Notes under the pieces: generated by a model | Databases searched by the model: none | What the model was told of the DNA's origin: nothing | What the model saw: only the letters and a program-made list of their open reading frames with translations | NCBI RefSeq assembly: GCF_000169335.1 | Contig: NZ_AAXW01000008.1 | Coordinates: 1 to 64,000 of the forward strand | Length of the DNA: 64,000 nt | From: Crocosphaera chwakensis CCY0110 | GTDB taxonomy: Bacteria; Cyanobacteriota; Cyanobacteriia; Cyanobacteriales; Microcystaceae | Direction of reading: 5' to 3' | In this document: in pieces, positions 8,822-16,128 of the stretch | How the letters are laid out: each line of letters starts with the position of its first letter | Position numbering within the stretch: position 1 is the first letter of the stretch | Made by a program: the position numbers and the translations under genes

Positions 8822-8971
8822 ATTAAAACTGTTCAGGTAGATGAAATTAATTCTCATTTATTAAGCCAAGAAAACGAACCGCTCGCTATTACAGATAAAG
8901 GTTATTTATTAGGGTATTTTTATCCTGCGTCATACTCACCATCATCTTTAGATATGAATAAGAAATGGTAA
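8822..8971 (+). pseudogene. Phd-like antitoxin remnant without an ATG
   Basis: A frame of 49 codons begins at ATT (8822) and ends with TAA at 8969-8971. The peptide (KTVQVDEINSHLLSQENEPL followed by AITDKGYLLGYFYP) has the look of the small Phd/DUF-type antitoxins of cyanobacteria. No ATG, GTG or TTG precedes it in a suitable place, and it stops 15 bp before the IS630 left end. It is either a non-ATG-start gene or a decayed antitoxin; no toxin partner is visible. Confidence 0.45.
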
Positions 8972-9002
8972 AGATTAGAGAATATTATAGCAATTCCCAT
9001 AG

Positions 9003-9080
9003 TCATGAGGTACAGTAGCAGCAATGAGTAAACCAGTTACGAATATCTTGTTTGGTAACTTGTAACATAGCTGATGTAAT
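9003..9080 (-). pseudogene. C-terminal fragment of the IS630 transposase
   Basis: On the minus strand, immediately outside the IS66 end at 9081, an open segment encodes SAMLQVTKQDIRNWFTHC and ends in TGA at 9003-9005, inside the IS630 terminal repeat. A transposase stop codon inside the terminal repeat is common in this family. Together with the N-terminal piece at 10.6-11.0 kb it shows that the two were one gene. Confidence 0.65.
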
Positions 9081-10602
9081 GTAAGGATTCAGGTCTAGAA
9101 GTTAGGAATTAGGGAAGGAAACAAACAATTCGGATGACCGACTTTGGCTATTAATGACTTCTCGAAAAAATCAATCACCGAACGTTCTTGACGACGACAA
9201 GTTTGAATAACCGTCAATAAGTTAGCTGTTTGTTTAAATCGTTCCATGCTTCTTGAACCCCCACTAACTTTCCGTTTCGTGATGGCTAATCTTAAGGATC
9301 TTTCAGCAAGATTATTATCAGGGGGGATCTCTGGATGCTCCAGAAAATACCACCATTGCTCTGCCTTTTGCCGAAGGTTTCGCAAAAGTTTTCCGGCTTC
9401 ATAACCGGCTTTAGGCTTCCATTCTTCTGTGGCTATCTTTATCTTATCTTTGAATTGTCTTGCCCAAACTTGATAACCATGCCTATTCTTATCGTTTTGC
9501 CAAATACGATAATGACGGAAAGCTTCATCAATTAATTTGAGAAAAGTTTGACCGATGGTTTTGTTATATTGACCTGGAGTTTTTATTAATCGCTGAAAGT
9601 GACGGCGTAAATGTGCCAAACATTTCTGTTGAGCAACAACAGTATAACCATTGTAAACTCCCAAATCATCACTACTTAAAACACCACCATATTCATGGCC
9701 TAACTGATCTTCTAATTCCTTACGCCCCCTAGTATCAGCAGCCCGAAACAGGCAGAAAAGTTGATTGGTAAATACCCACAACCATTCTTTGACTCCCTTC
9801 ACTGGCCAGGGTGTTTCATCAACATGAATTGGGGGTTGTTCTACTTTGACCCACTTGGATAATTGTTCAACCGACGGATTAATGGCTGTTTCTACTCGTT
9901 GATTGGTGGCTACGATGGTCCCCATACCTATCTCAATTTGCCCTAACTCCCACAACATCTCTTGTTGCTTTTCATAAGGTAGATGTCCATAATTCCCTAA
10001 CCATCCCAGAAAAGCTTGTAACTTCACTCCTAAATCTTGTCCTGGGACGGTCTTGGGCGACCAATTCGCTTTGGTCACTTCACCACAATGCCCACAGCGA
10101 CAATGATGACGATGATATTCTACTACCTCAATGGGTTTATCTACCAGTTGTGCTACCTGCTGAGAATCAACTTTCACTGGTTCTATTAATAATTCTGTTT
10201 GACCACAGTGACTACATATTGATGGTTGCAAGATTTGAATTCTGTCAATTCTCCCAAAGCCTTTCCTTGTTTTTCCCTTATGTCCAGGTTGTCCCCCTGG
10301 TTTTCTTTTCTTATCCTTATCGTCTTCAGTTGTTTTAGCCTTCTCAGACTTTTTCAATAAGTCTGTTGATGGGGGTTTTGATGAGGTTTGGCTATCTAAA
10401 TTACGACTGAGCTTTAATTTTTCTATTTCTTTTTGTAGCTGCTCGATAAGTTTCTGTTGAGCCAAGATAATTTGTACCAACCCAGATTTTGACAGTTGGT
10501 TTAATTCGTCTGGATTTAACTGTACTCCTGGTTCAGTTTGACTCATACCGTTACTTTAGCGCAGTCAGCCTGTTTGTCAATATTTGCCACCTGAATCCTT
10601 AC
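9081..10602. mobile_element. IS66-family insertion sequence
   Basis: GTAAGGATTCAGGT at 9081-9094 is a perfect 14-bp inverted copy of 10589-10602. Ends starting with GTAA are typical of IS66. It carries one transposase gene and no tnpA/tnpB accessory genes. The 8 bp flanking each side (GATGTAAT and CTTTTTCA) do not match, so no target duplication is visible. This fits a deletion next to one end. Confidence 0.85.
9095..10546 (-). CDS. IS66 family transposase (TnpC type)
   Basis: The 483-aa transposase has an N-terminal coiled coil (about 25-50), a Pro/Lys-rich linker ending in KPGGQPGHKG, and a zinc-binding domain with two Cys pairs (CSHCG and CRCGHCG). The DDE catalytic core carries HVDETPW (first Asp), SDDLGVYNG (second Asp) and NLAERSLR (Glu). 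The frame is intact, so the element may be active. The last ~15 residues run almost to the left terminal repeat. Confidence 0.93.
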   Translation of the reverse strand: MSQTEPGVQLNPDELNQLSKSGLVQIILAQQKLIEQLQKEIEKLKLSRNLDSQTSSKPPSTDLLKKSEKAKTTEDDKDKKRKPGGQPGHKGKTRKGFGRIDRIQILQPSICSHCGQTELLIEPVKVDSQQVAQLVDKPIEVVEYHRHHCRCGHCGEVTKANWSPKTVPGQDLGVKLQAFLGWLGNYGHLPYEKQQEMLWELGQIEIGMGTIVATNQRVETAINPSVEQLSKWVKVEQPPIHVDETPWPVKGVKEWLWVFTNQLFCLFRAADTRGRKELEDQLGHEYGGVLSSDDLGVYNGYTVVAQQKCLAHLRRHFQRLIKTPGQYNKTIGQTFLKLIDEAFRHYRIWQNDKNRHGYQVWARQFKDKIKIATEEWKPKAGYEAGKLLRNLRQKAEQWWYFLEHPEIPPDNNLAERSLRLAITKRKVSGGSRSMERFKQTANLLTVIQTCRRQERSVIDFFEKSLIAKVGHPNCLFPSLIPNF

Positions 10603-10984
10603 CTTTTTCATTGTCTTTTTCAGGTGCATATAAAGTTTTTTTGACACTATAATTCAATCTTTGGCTGATTCTTCCCATTGTGGTTTTTTTGACTTGCACT
10701 CCTGTTTCTTTATAGAGTAACTCACATAATTCTTCGAGAGTTGCATCATTATTTTTTTCCATGATTTCCACTAAAATAACCAATTGCTCACTATTAAGCT
10801 TAGGAGATGGGCTTCCTCCTTGCGGTAAAGGTCTAATATCTCCAGTTTGTTGATATTGTTTAAGCAATTTTTGAATAAAGCTTTTCGCTACTCCAAAACG
10901 CTTAGCTAGATTCCTGATAGAGAGGTTTTCTTTTTTCCACACTTCTATGATTTTTTCTCTAAAGTCTATAGAATAAGGCTTCAT
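10577..10984 (-). pseudogene. IS630 transposase, N-terminal fragment
   Basis: The first ~128 residues are the tandem helix-turn-helix DNA-binding region of an IS630/Tc1-mariner transposase (IRNLAKRFGVAKSFIQKLLK, then a second HTH through LEELCELLYKETG). The last residues before the stop (KDSGGKY) are encoded by the IS66 terminal repeat, so the frame is a chimera cut at 10602. The DDE domain is absent. Confidence 0.85.
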
Positions 10985-11050
10985 TTTTTAGTACATCAGT
11001 AATAGATATTACAATCTATAATGTACCTCATGAGTCAGGGAAATGCTATA

Positions 11051-11478
11051 TTTTTAGCTTCTAATATGACTATTTCTCTTTGATAATACTAAAAACTGTT
11101 GAATAATTGCAAGTTATTGCTTGGTTAATTGTGAGAGACTGTTTATAAAGTAAATCTTAAGATAATAAAATAACCAAAAATACTCGAAATTATAAAATCG
11201 AAGTTATAAGACAAAAAATCTCATAATTTACCTGAATAACCCGAATAATTATTATTAATTTTCATTGAAATTACCAATAAAGGATTAAGAAATATTAACC
11301 GAAAAGGGACTTTTGATACTTTCCCTACAAAATCTTTTCTGACAATCGCTAAACATAGAAACAGTTAGGAGTGCATTTCGGATATCAATGTGGTTGAACC
11401 ATTGAAAATCCTATAACTATCCTTTGTTATTTGTTGTGATCGCTACCTAAAAACTACAGTTACAAGTTATTCAGAATT
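11051..11478. other. 428-bp gene-free upstream region
   Basis: This AT-rich stretch lies between the IS630 right end and the EF-hand membrane protein gene. I see no convincing frame, RNA gene or strong hairpin. It probably holds the promoter and leader of the downstream gene, cut off by the IS from whatever lay upstream. Confidence 0.4.
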
Positions 11479-13926
11479 ATGTTTGCGAAAGTTCCTGAAC
11501 GGTATATGCACCGAGTGCGATGGGTTCTCGCATTAGGCTGGCTATTGCTAATTACCTCCTTATTTTACGACCCTATTTCCTATTGGTTAACCTTACCAGA
11601 AAACACCTGGAGTCCCCTCAGTATTAGTAATATCACGCCCTACGAATGCGTTTTAGTACAAGGGAAATGTTTACCAGAACAACCCTATCCCATTGGGGCG
11701 ATAATGTTTTGGGCTTTGATTGTTCCCACTGGGGTATTTGTCTTAATGGTATTTGGCCATGAAGCATGGCGACGCATTTGTCCCTTGTCATTTATGTCCC
11801 AAATTCCCCGCGCATTAGGGATTCAAAGAACTCGGAAAAAGGTTAATCCTCAAACCGGTAAAGTTCGTCATGAATTGATCAAAGTTGACCCTAATTCTTG
11901 GCTGGCAAAGAATCATTTATACTTACAAATGGTTCTGTTTTTTCTTGGTATTGCAGCCAGAATTCTCTTTGTTAATTCTAATCGTATTGCTTTAGGATCA
12001 TTTTTAATTGGAACCATTATTTCAGCAATGGTTGTCAATTACTTTTTCGCAGGAAAATCCTGGTGTCAATTTATTTGTCCTATGGCCCCAGTTGAGCAGG
12101 TATTTGCTGAACCTAGAGGATTACTCAATAGTAAAGCCCATACAGGCGATCGCCAATTGGTCACTCAATCCATGTGTCGTACCATCAACGCAGAGGGTAA
12201 AGAACAAAGTGCTTGTGTGGCTTGTCATAGTCCCTGTATGGATATTGATGCAGAGCGTTCCTATTGGGAAAATGTCACCAATCCTAAACAACAATGGCTT
12301 TATTACGCCTATGTGGGTTTAACCGTTGGTTATTTCGTCTATCCCTTTTTGTTTGCTGGAAATTGGGAATATTTAATTTCTGCTGCTTGGGCGCACCAAG
12401 AAAACCAATTAGCGACTTTATTTAACCCAGGATTTTACATTTTCGGCAATCTCATTCCCATTCCTAAACTGGTTGCTGTTCCTTTAACCATTGGTTTATT
12501 TGGTTTAGCGGGTTACTATCTCGGATGCAAAATAGAGAGACTGTATAAAGGGTATTTATTCCGTAACCATAAATTGGTGAGTACCGAAGTGGTTCGTCAT
12601 CGGATGTTTACCGTCTGTACCTTCTTTATTTTTAACTTCTTCTTCATCTTTGGTGGTAGTAACTTCGTGCGGATGTTACCTTCCCCATTAAGATATCTAT
12701 TCCCAGTTTTAATGGCTGGTTGTAGTGGCGTTTGGTTGTATCGGACTTGGTTTAGAAACCCTTATCGTTATCAACGAGAAAGTTTAGCTACACGACTACG
12801 GAAACAACTCAACAAACTCAAGCTCAATGTTTCTCAATTCCTTGATGGTAGAGCGTTAGATGATCTCACCGCTGATGAAGTTTATGTTTTAGCAAAAGTG
12901 CTACCTGGATTCGATAAAGAGAAGAAAATCGAAGCTTACAAAGGAGTGCTTAAAGAATCCATCAACGAAGGATATGCTAATAGTGCCAGTAGTCTTGAGA
13001 TGATGCGTCAAATGCGTCTAGAACTCAACATTACCGATCAAGAACATGAACTGTTATTGACAGAATTAGAAGTCGAAGATCCCTTCTTAGTTGATATTGA
13101 ACATCACCAAAACCACGAAGAGTGGTTACGTCAAGAAAGCTATCGTCAAGCATTACTCGACACCATTATGGAGTCTTCGAGGGAACATCCCCATCAAGCG
13201 ATCGTTTTAGATTTATTTGATGTAATGACCGGGAAAAAGCCCTTTGAATCCTTTAATGAACTCCTGAATAAATTATCCCCTGACGAGTTACGCTCCATTG
13301 AGGAAATACGAGAAGAATATTCGATTACTTCTCAAGAAGAAGAGGAAATCTTACTGCACTCTAATCCTCATCAATTGTGGCAAACCATGGCCTATACTTT
13401 GAGTGCGATCGAACACCTTGATGCTCTAGCCGAAGGTAAAATTAATCCTGCTTGTAATCTTGGGGAAATTAGCGATCAACAAATGAATTTTTATCGCAAT
13501 ACCTTCAGTAAGTTTGACAAAGATGGTAACGATAACCTCTCTGCAGTGGAGTTACACTCTTTATTGAGGTCAATTGGTCGTTCTTACTCCTCTGAACGGG
13601 TGCAAGAAGTAATGGATATGATCACAGGAACTCCTAGGAGTGAATTTATCTCTTTTGGAGACTTTACTACTCTATTACACCAAGAATTAACAGAACATCC
13701 TCAAGAGGGAATGTTAGAACGGTTCCGTCGCTTTGACGTAGATAATTCTGGTTTCATTAATCTCGAAGAATTACGCTTGTGCTTGCGAGATATTGATATC
13801 AGTTTGTCTGACAGCCAAATTGAGGAAATGCTAAAGTTAGCTGATAAAAACAGTGACAATAGCATCAGCTATGAAGAGTTTTGTGAACTCTTTGGACAGT
13901 TTAAAAATACTGTTCATTCTGTGTAA
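11479..13926 (+). CDS. Membrane iron-sulfur protein fused to calmodulin-like EF hands
   Basis: The 815-aa protein has three parts. Residues 1-430 resemble the polyferredoxin-type membrane proteins NapH/NosR/CcoG: several membrane helices, RRICPLSF at 98-105, WCQFICPM at 195-202, then C233 and C246-x2-C249-x3-C253. Residues 440-640 are soluble and helical, with two related stretches ending in a 'LNIT/YSIT...E..EL/EILL' pattern. Residues 660-815 carry EF hands: loops starting at D680, D753 and D789 keep Ca-binding residues, and one between the first two is degenerate. Electron transfer gated by Ca2+ is inference. A strong terminator follows. Confidence 0.75.
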   Translation: MFAKVPERYMHRVRWVLALGWLLLITSLFYDPISYWLTLPENTWSPLSISNITPYECVLVQGKCLPEQPYPIGAIMFWALIVPTGVFVLMVFGHEAWRRICPLSFMSQIPRALGIQRTRKKVNPQTGKVRHELIKVDPNSWLAKNHLYLQMVLFFLGIAARILFVNSNRIALGSFLIGTIISAMVVNYFFAGKSWCQFICPMAPVEQVFAEPRGLLNSKAHTGDRQLVTQSMCRTINAEGKEQSACVACHSPCMDIDAERSYWENVTNPKQQWLYYAYVGLTVGYFVYPFLFAGNWEYLISAAWAHQENQLATLFNPGFYIFGNLIPIPKLVAVPLTIGLFGLAGYYLGCKIERLYKGYLFRNHKLVSTEVVRHRMFTVCTFFIFNFFFIFGGSNFVRMLPSPLRYLFPVLMAGCSGVWLYRTWFRNPYRYQRESLATRLRKQLNKLKLNVSQFLDGRALDDLTADEVYVLAKVLPGFDKEKKIEAYKGVLKESINEGYANSASSLEMMRQMRLELNITDQEHELLLTELEVEDPFLVDIEHHQNHEEWLRQESYRQALLDTIMESSREHPHQAIVLDLFDVMTGKKPFESFNELLNKLSPDELRSIEEIREEYSITSQEEEEILLHSNPHQLWQTMAYTLSAIEHLDALAEGKINPACNLGEISDQQMNFYRNTFSKFDKDGNDNLSAVELHSLLRSIGRSYSSERVQEVMDMITGTPRSEFISFGDFTTLLHQELTEHPQEGMLERFRRFDVDNSGFINLEELRLCLRDIDISLSDSQIEEMLKLADKNSDNSISYEEFCELFGQFKNTVHSV

Positions 13927-13961
13927 TCTGATTAATTTAATTAATTTGATTAATTTAATTA

Positions 13962-13995
13962 TCTCCCGATTGAACATCGGGAGATTCCTTTTTGA
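13962..13995 (+). terminator. Intrinsic terminator of the EF-hand protein gene
   Basis: TCTCCCGAT (13962-13970), a five-base loop and ATCGGGAGA (13976-13984) form a perfect 9-bp stem, followed by TTCCTTTTT. It lies 35 bp after the stop codon. Confidence 0.85.
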
Positions 13996-14092
13996 ACAAG
14001 GGTTTAGATGATTGTCAGCTAACCCTTCGATGATTTGTCAGTATTTTTTTGGGTTAAAAAATCATTAATTTCTCTTTGGACTCACAAAGGAT

Positions 14093-14221
14093 TTATTGCC
14101 CATTTCTGAGCCAAGCTAATGCCCTTAAATAACCTGGATTCGGGCTTTTGAGTTCTGAGTCAGAAGGATCGAATAGGGGATTACGGCAAATTTTGGCGAA
14201 CCATAATACAATGGACACCAT
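14093..14221 (-). CDS. Possible 42-aa small protein
   Basis: On the minus strand an ATG at 14221 opens 42 codons (MVSIVLWFAKICRNPLFD and onward to LRALAWLRNGQ) ending in TAA. The composition looks like protein: a hydrophobic N-terminus, then a NPLFDPSDSELKSPNPGYLRA segment (cited in part) that is not low-complexity. AAAG lies just upstream of the ATG. It sits alone in a 440-bp gap, antisense to both flanking genes. I do not recognise it with certainty. Confidence 0.4.
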   Translation of the reverse strand: MVSIVLWFAKICRNPLFDPSDSELKSPNPGYLRALAWLRNGQ

Positions 14222-14366
14222 CTTTATAAAAATACCGTCCTACGTTCTAACTCTCATGATAAAACCCCCAATTTCTGTTTGTCAGGAACTTCACAATCGT
14301 TTAGTGGGATCTCACAGATAAGTAAGTGTATGCTAATGCTTAAAGTTGGCGTGAGGAGTGAAATTA

Positions 14367-15179
14367 ATGAATTTACGCAATAATGCTCTAAAGACTCTTA
14401 GAGAAACCAGTCGAACCTTTTATATTCCTATCAGTCGTCTTCCCGGTGACTTACAGGATGCGGTTGCTTCTGCTTACCTTTGTATGCGAGCGATTGATGA
14501 AGTCGAGGATCACCCTGATCTTGATAACTTCACCAAAGGCAAAATTTTGCGACAAATGAGCCTTAATTTACAAGCAGCCGTAGAAATGTCAAGAATTGAA
14601 GACTTTTCCGTAGGATTAGTTCCCTATAGTCATTGTTTACCCGATGTCAGTCTACGGTTAGGACAATGGGCGATGTTAGCCCCTCCCACCATTGCTCCAC
14701 GGGTTTGGGATGCCACAGCATCCATGGCTGATCGCATGGCTTACTGGGCTGAAAATAACTGGACAATCCGCACAAAAGCCCATCTAGACCAATATACCTT
14801 CAGTGTTGCTGGTGCTGTGGGCTTGCTATTATCGGATTTATGGGCTTGGTACGACGGAACCCAAACTAATCGTCAATATGCCATAGGGTTTGGTAGAGGG
14901 TTACAAGCGGTTAATATTGTACGAAATCATCGAGAAGACTTACGCCGTGGGGTTAATTTTATTCCTCAAGGCTGGAAAATTGAAGATGTTCATCAATATG
15001 CCCGCGATAACCTGAAATTAGCCGATCTTTACACCCAATCCCTCGGGCCTGGGCCTGCTTTAGATTTTTGTAAAATTCCTTTAGCTTTAGCCCACGGAAC
15101 TCTAGAAGTGATGGCTTTAGGTAAAGAAAAACTTAGCCGTAGTGATGTGATGGCTTTAGTACAACAGGTGACCCGTTAA
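14367..15179 (+). CDS. Squalene/phytoene synthase family protein, atypical
   Basis: The product is 270 aa from the ATG at 14367, chosen because AGGAG at 14354-14358 is spaced eight bases away; a GTG at 14358 overlaps that site. The family couples two prenyl diphosphates head to head. The first Asp-rich motif (DEVED, near residue 43) is intact. The second reads RNHREDLRRG where active enzymes have a DxxxD, so its first Asp is Asn. It is also shorter than typical CrtB (~310 aa). It may be a divergent synthase or a non-catalytic paralogue; crtB proper is not in the window. Confidence 0.7.
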   Translation: MNLRNNALKTLRETSRTFYIPISRLPGDLQDAVASAYLCMRAIDEVEDHPDLDNFTKGKILRQMSLNLQAAVEMSRIEDFSVGLVPYSHCLPDVSLRLGQWAMLAPPTIAPRVWDATASMADRMAYWAENNWTIRTKAHLDQYTFSVAGAVGLLLSDLWAWYDGTQTNRQYAIGFGRGLQAVNIVRNHREDLRRGVNFIPQGWKIEDVHQYARDNLKLADLYTQSLGPGPALDFCKIPLALAHGTLEVMALGKEKLSRSDVMALVQQVTR

Positions 15180-15217
15180 AGCAGAGTGACTTCTGTGATT
15201 ATTATTTTTTTTTAAAG

Positions 15218-15249
15218 TCTCTCCTCGGAGAGATTATTTTTTTTTTAGG
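15218..15249 (+). terminator. Intrinsic terminator after the prenyl synthase-like gene
   Basis: TCTCTCC (15218-15224) and GGAGAGA (15227-15233) form a stem, followed by TTA and a run of ten T. The T-run overlaps the end of the convergent DUF167 gene. Confidence 0.8.
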
Positions 15250-15472
15250 TGTCAATTTCAACTAACTTGTTACGGGAGGAAACCCCCGATTTAATCAAAA
15301 TGTGAGATTTTGGCACATTAAAGTGTTTAGCCAAGAGAGTTATAAGTTCTTGATTGGCTTTCCCATCGGTGGGGGGAGATTTGACCGCGATTTTAAAATG
15401 ATTATCGGCCATTTCTTCTATTTTCTGCTGTTTGGCGTTGGGTTTAACTTTGACCTGGAGTTTGAGCAACAT
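15245..15472 (-). CDS. DUF167 (YggU-type) protein
   Basis: This is a 75-aa basic protein of the YggU/DUF167 family, function unknown. Typical features are the strand LQVKVKPNAKQQ, the loop KSPPTDGKANQELITLLAK and the final strand segment ILIKSGVSSRNKLVEI. The upstream frame can be extended to 15520, but family members start with the first strand, so I use the ATG at 15472 (MLLKLQ). It converges on the prenyl synthase-like gene. Confidence 0.8.
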   Translation of the reverse strand: MLLKLQVKVKPNAKQQKIEEMADNHFKIAVKSPPTDGKANQELITLLAKHFNVPKSHILIKSGVSSRNKLVEIDT

Positions 15473-15554
15473 AGAACAATTGACAGAGAATAGTATGTTT
15501 AACCAGACGTTGTGAGACAAGATTTGCTAAACTAATAATTTAACGCACATTCAA

Positions 15555-15627
15555 ACGGTAGTTAATACCGTATATTCCCAATTTATTGAGATGTAAAGGG
15601 AGTGGGGCAATAACCCGCTTTTTTTTA
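15555..15627 (+). promoter_or_regulatory. Leader hairpins upstream of rimP, one terminator-like
   Basis: Two hairpins lie in the leader: ACGGTA/TACCGT (15555-15571), and AGTGGG/CCCGCT (15601-15619) with a seven-base loop followed directly by eight T. The second has the form of an intrinsic terminator and ends 11 bp before the rimP ATG. As it precedes nusA, it may be an attenuator of the rimP-nusA-infB operon; this is inference. Confidence 0.55.
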
Positions 15628-15638
15628 TGGTCTGAATC

Positions 15639-16094
15639 ATGACTCATCCTTTGATTCCACAAATTATCGATTTAGCCACCCCCATTGTTCAAGAAATGGG
15701 GTTAGACGTAGTAGAGGTAGTGTTTCAAACTAATAAACGTCCTCCCGTCCTGCGGGTTGATATTCGTAACCCTGACAGTGATACCAGTTTAAACGACTGT
15801 GAACAAGTGAGTCGCGCCTTAGAAGCGGTCTTAGACGAAACCGCCATTATGCCTGGAGCTTACGTCTTAGAAATTTCGAGTCCTGGGATTTCTCGATATT
15901 TAAGCGATGAACGGGATTTTGTTGCTTTTAAGGGTTTTGAGGTCAACGTTACCACAAATCCGCCCTATAAGGATAAAAAAGAATGGCAGGGAAGACTCCA
16001 GGGACGAGATGACAAAGCAGTGTATCTCAATCGTAAAGGACGAGCGATCGCCATCCCTTGTTCTGTCATTACTCAAGTGCAATTAGCAGACTAA
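15639..16094 (+). CDS. rimP: Ribosome maturation factor RimP
   Basis: This 151-aa cytosolic protein is needed for assembly of the 30S ribosomal subunit. The N-terminal alpha/beta domain includes the characteristic VVEVVFQ strand, and the DCEQVSRALEAVLDE helix with the following YVLEISSPG motif is diagnostic. The C-terminal SH3-like domain (residues ~90-150) binds the subunit. It heads the conserved order rimP-nusA-ylxR-infB, with 34 bp to nusA. Confidence 0.93.
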   Translation: MTHPLIPQIIDLATPIVQEMGLDVVEVVFQTNKRPPVLRVDIRNPDSDTSLNDCEQVSRALEAVLDETAIMPGAYVLEISSPGISRYLSDERDFVAFKGFEVNVTTNPPYKDKKEWQGRLQGRDDKAVYLNRKGRAIAIPCSVITQVQLAD

Positions 16095-16128
16095 CCAAAA
16101 TTGAAGAGGTAAGAGAGGATTTCTTAAT

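Larger units (their letters stand above)
8986..11050. mobile_element. IS630-family element disrupted by an IS66-type element
   Basis: Terminal inverted repeats of 29 bp lie at 8986-9014 and 11022-11050, matching at 25 positions, and both outer ends begin with TA, the usual IS630 target dinucleotide. Only the two ends of the transposase survive: the N-terminal third at 10577-10984 and the last 25 residues at 9003-9080. Between them sits an IS66-family element. The central DDE part of the IS630 transposase is missing, so insertion was accompanied or followed by deletion. Confidence 0.8.

Noticed and set aside
12008..12322. A 104-codon plus-strand frame
   Set aside because: It is an out-of-frame shadow of the EF-hand membrane protein gene.
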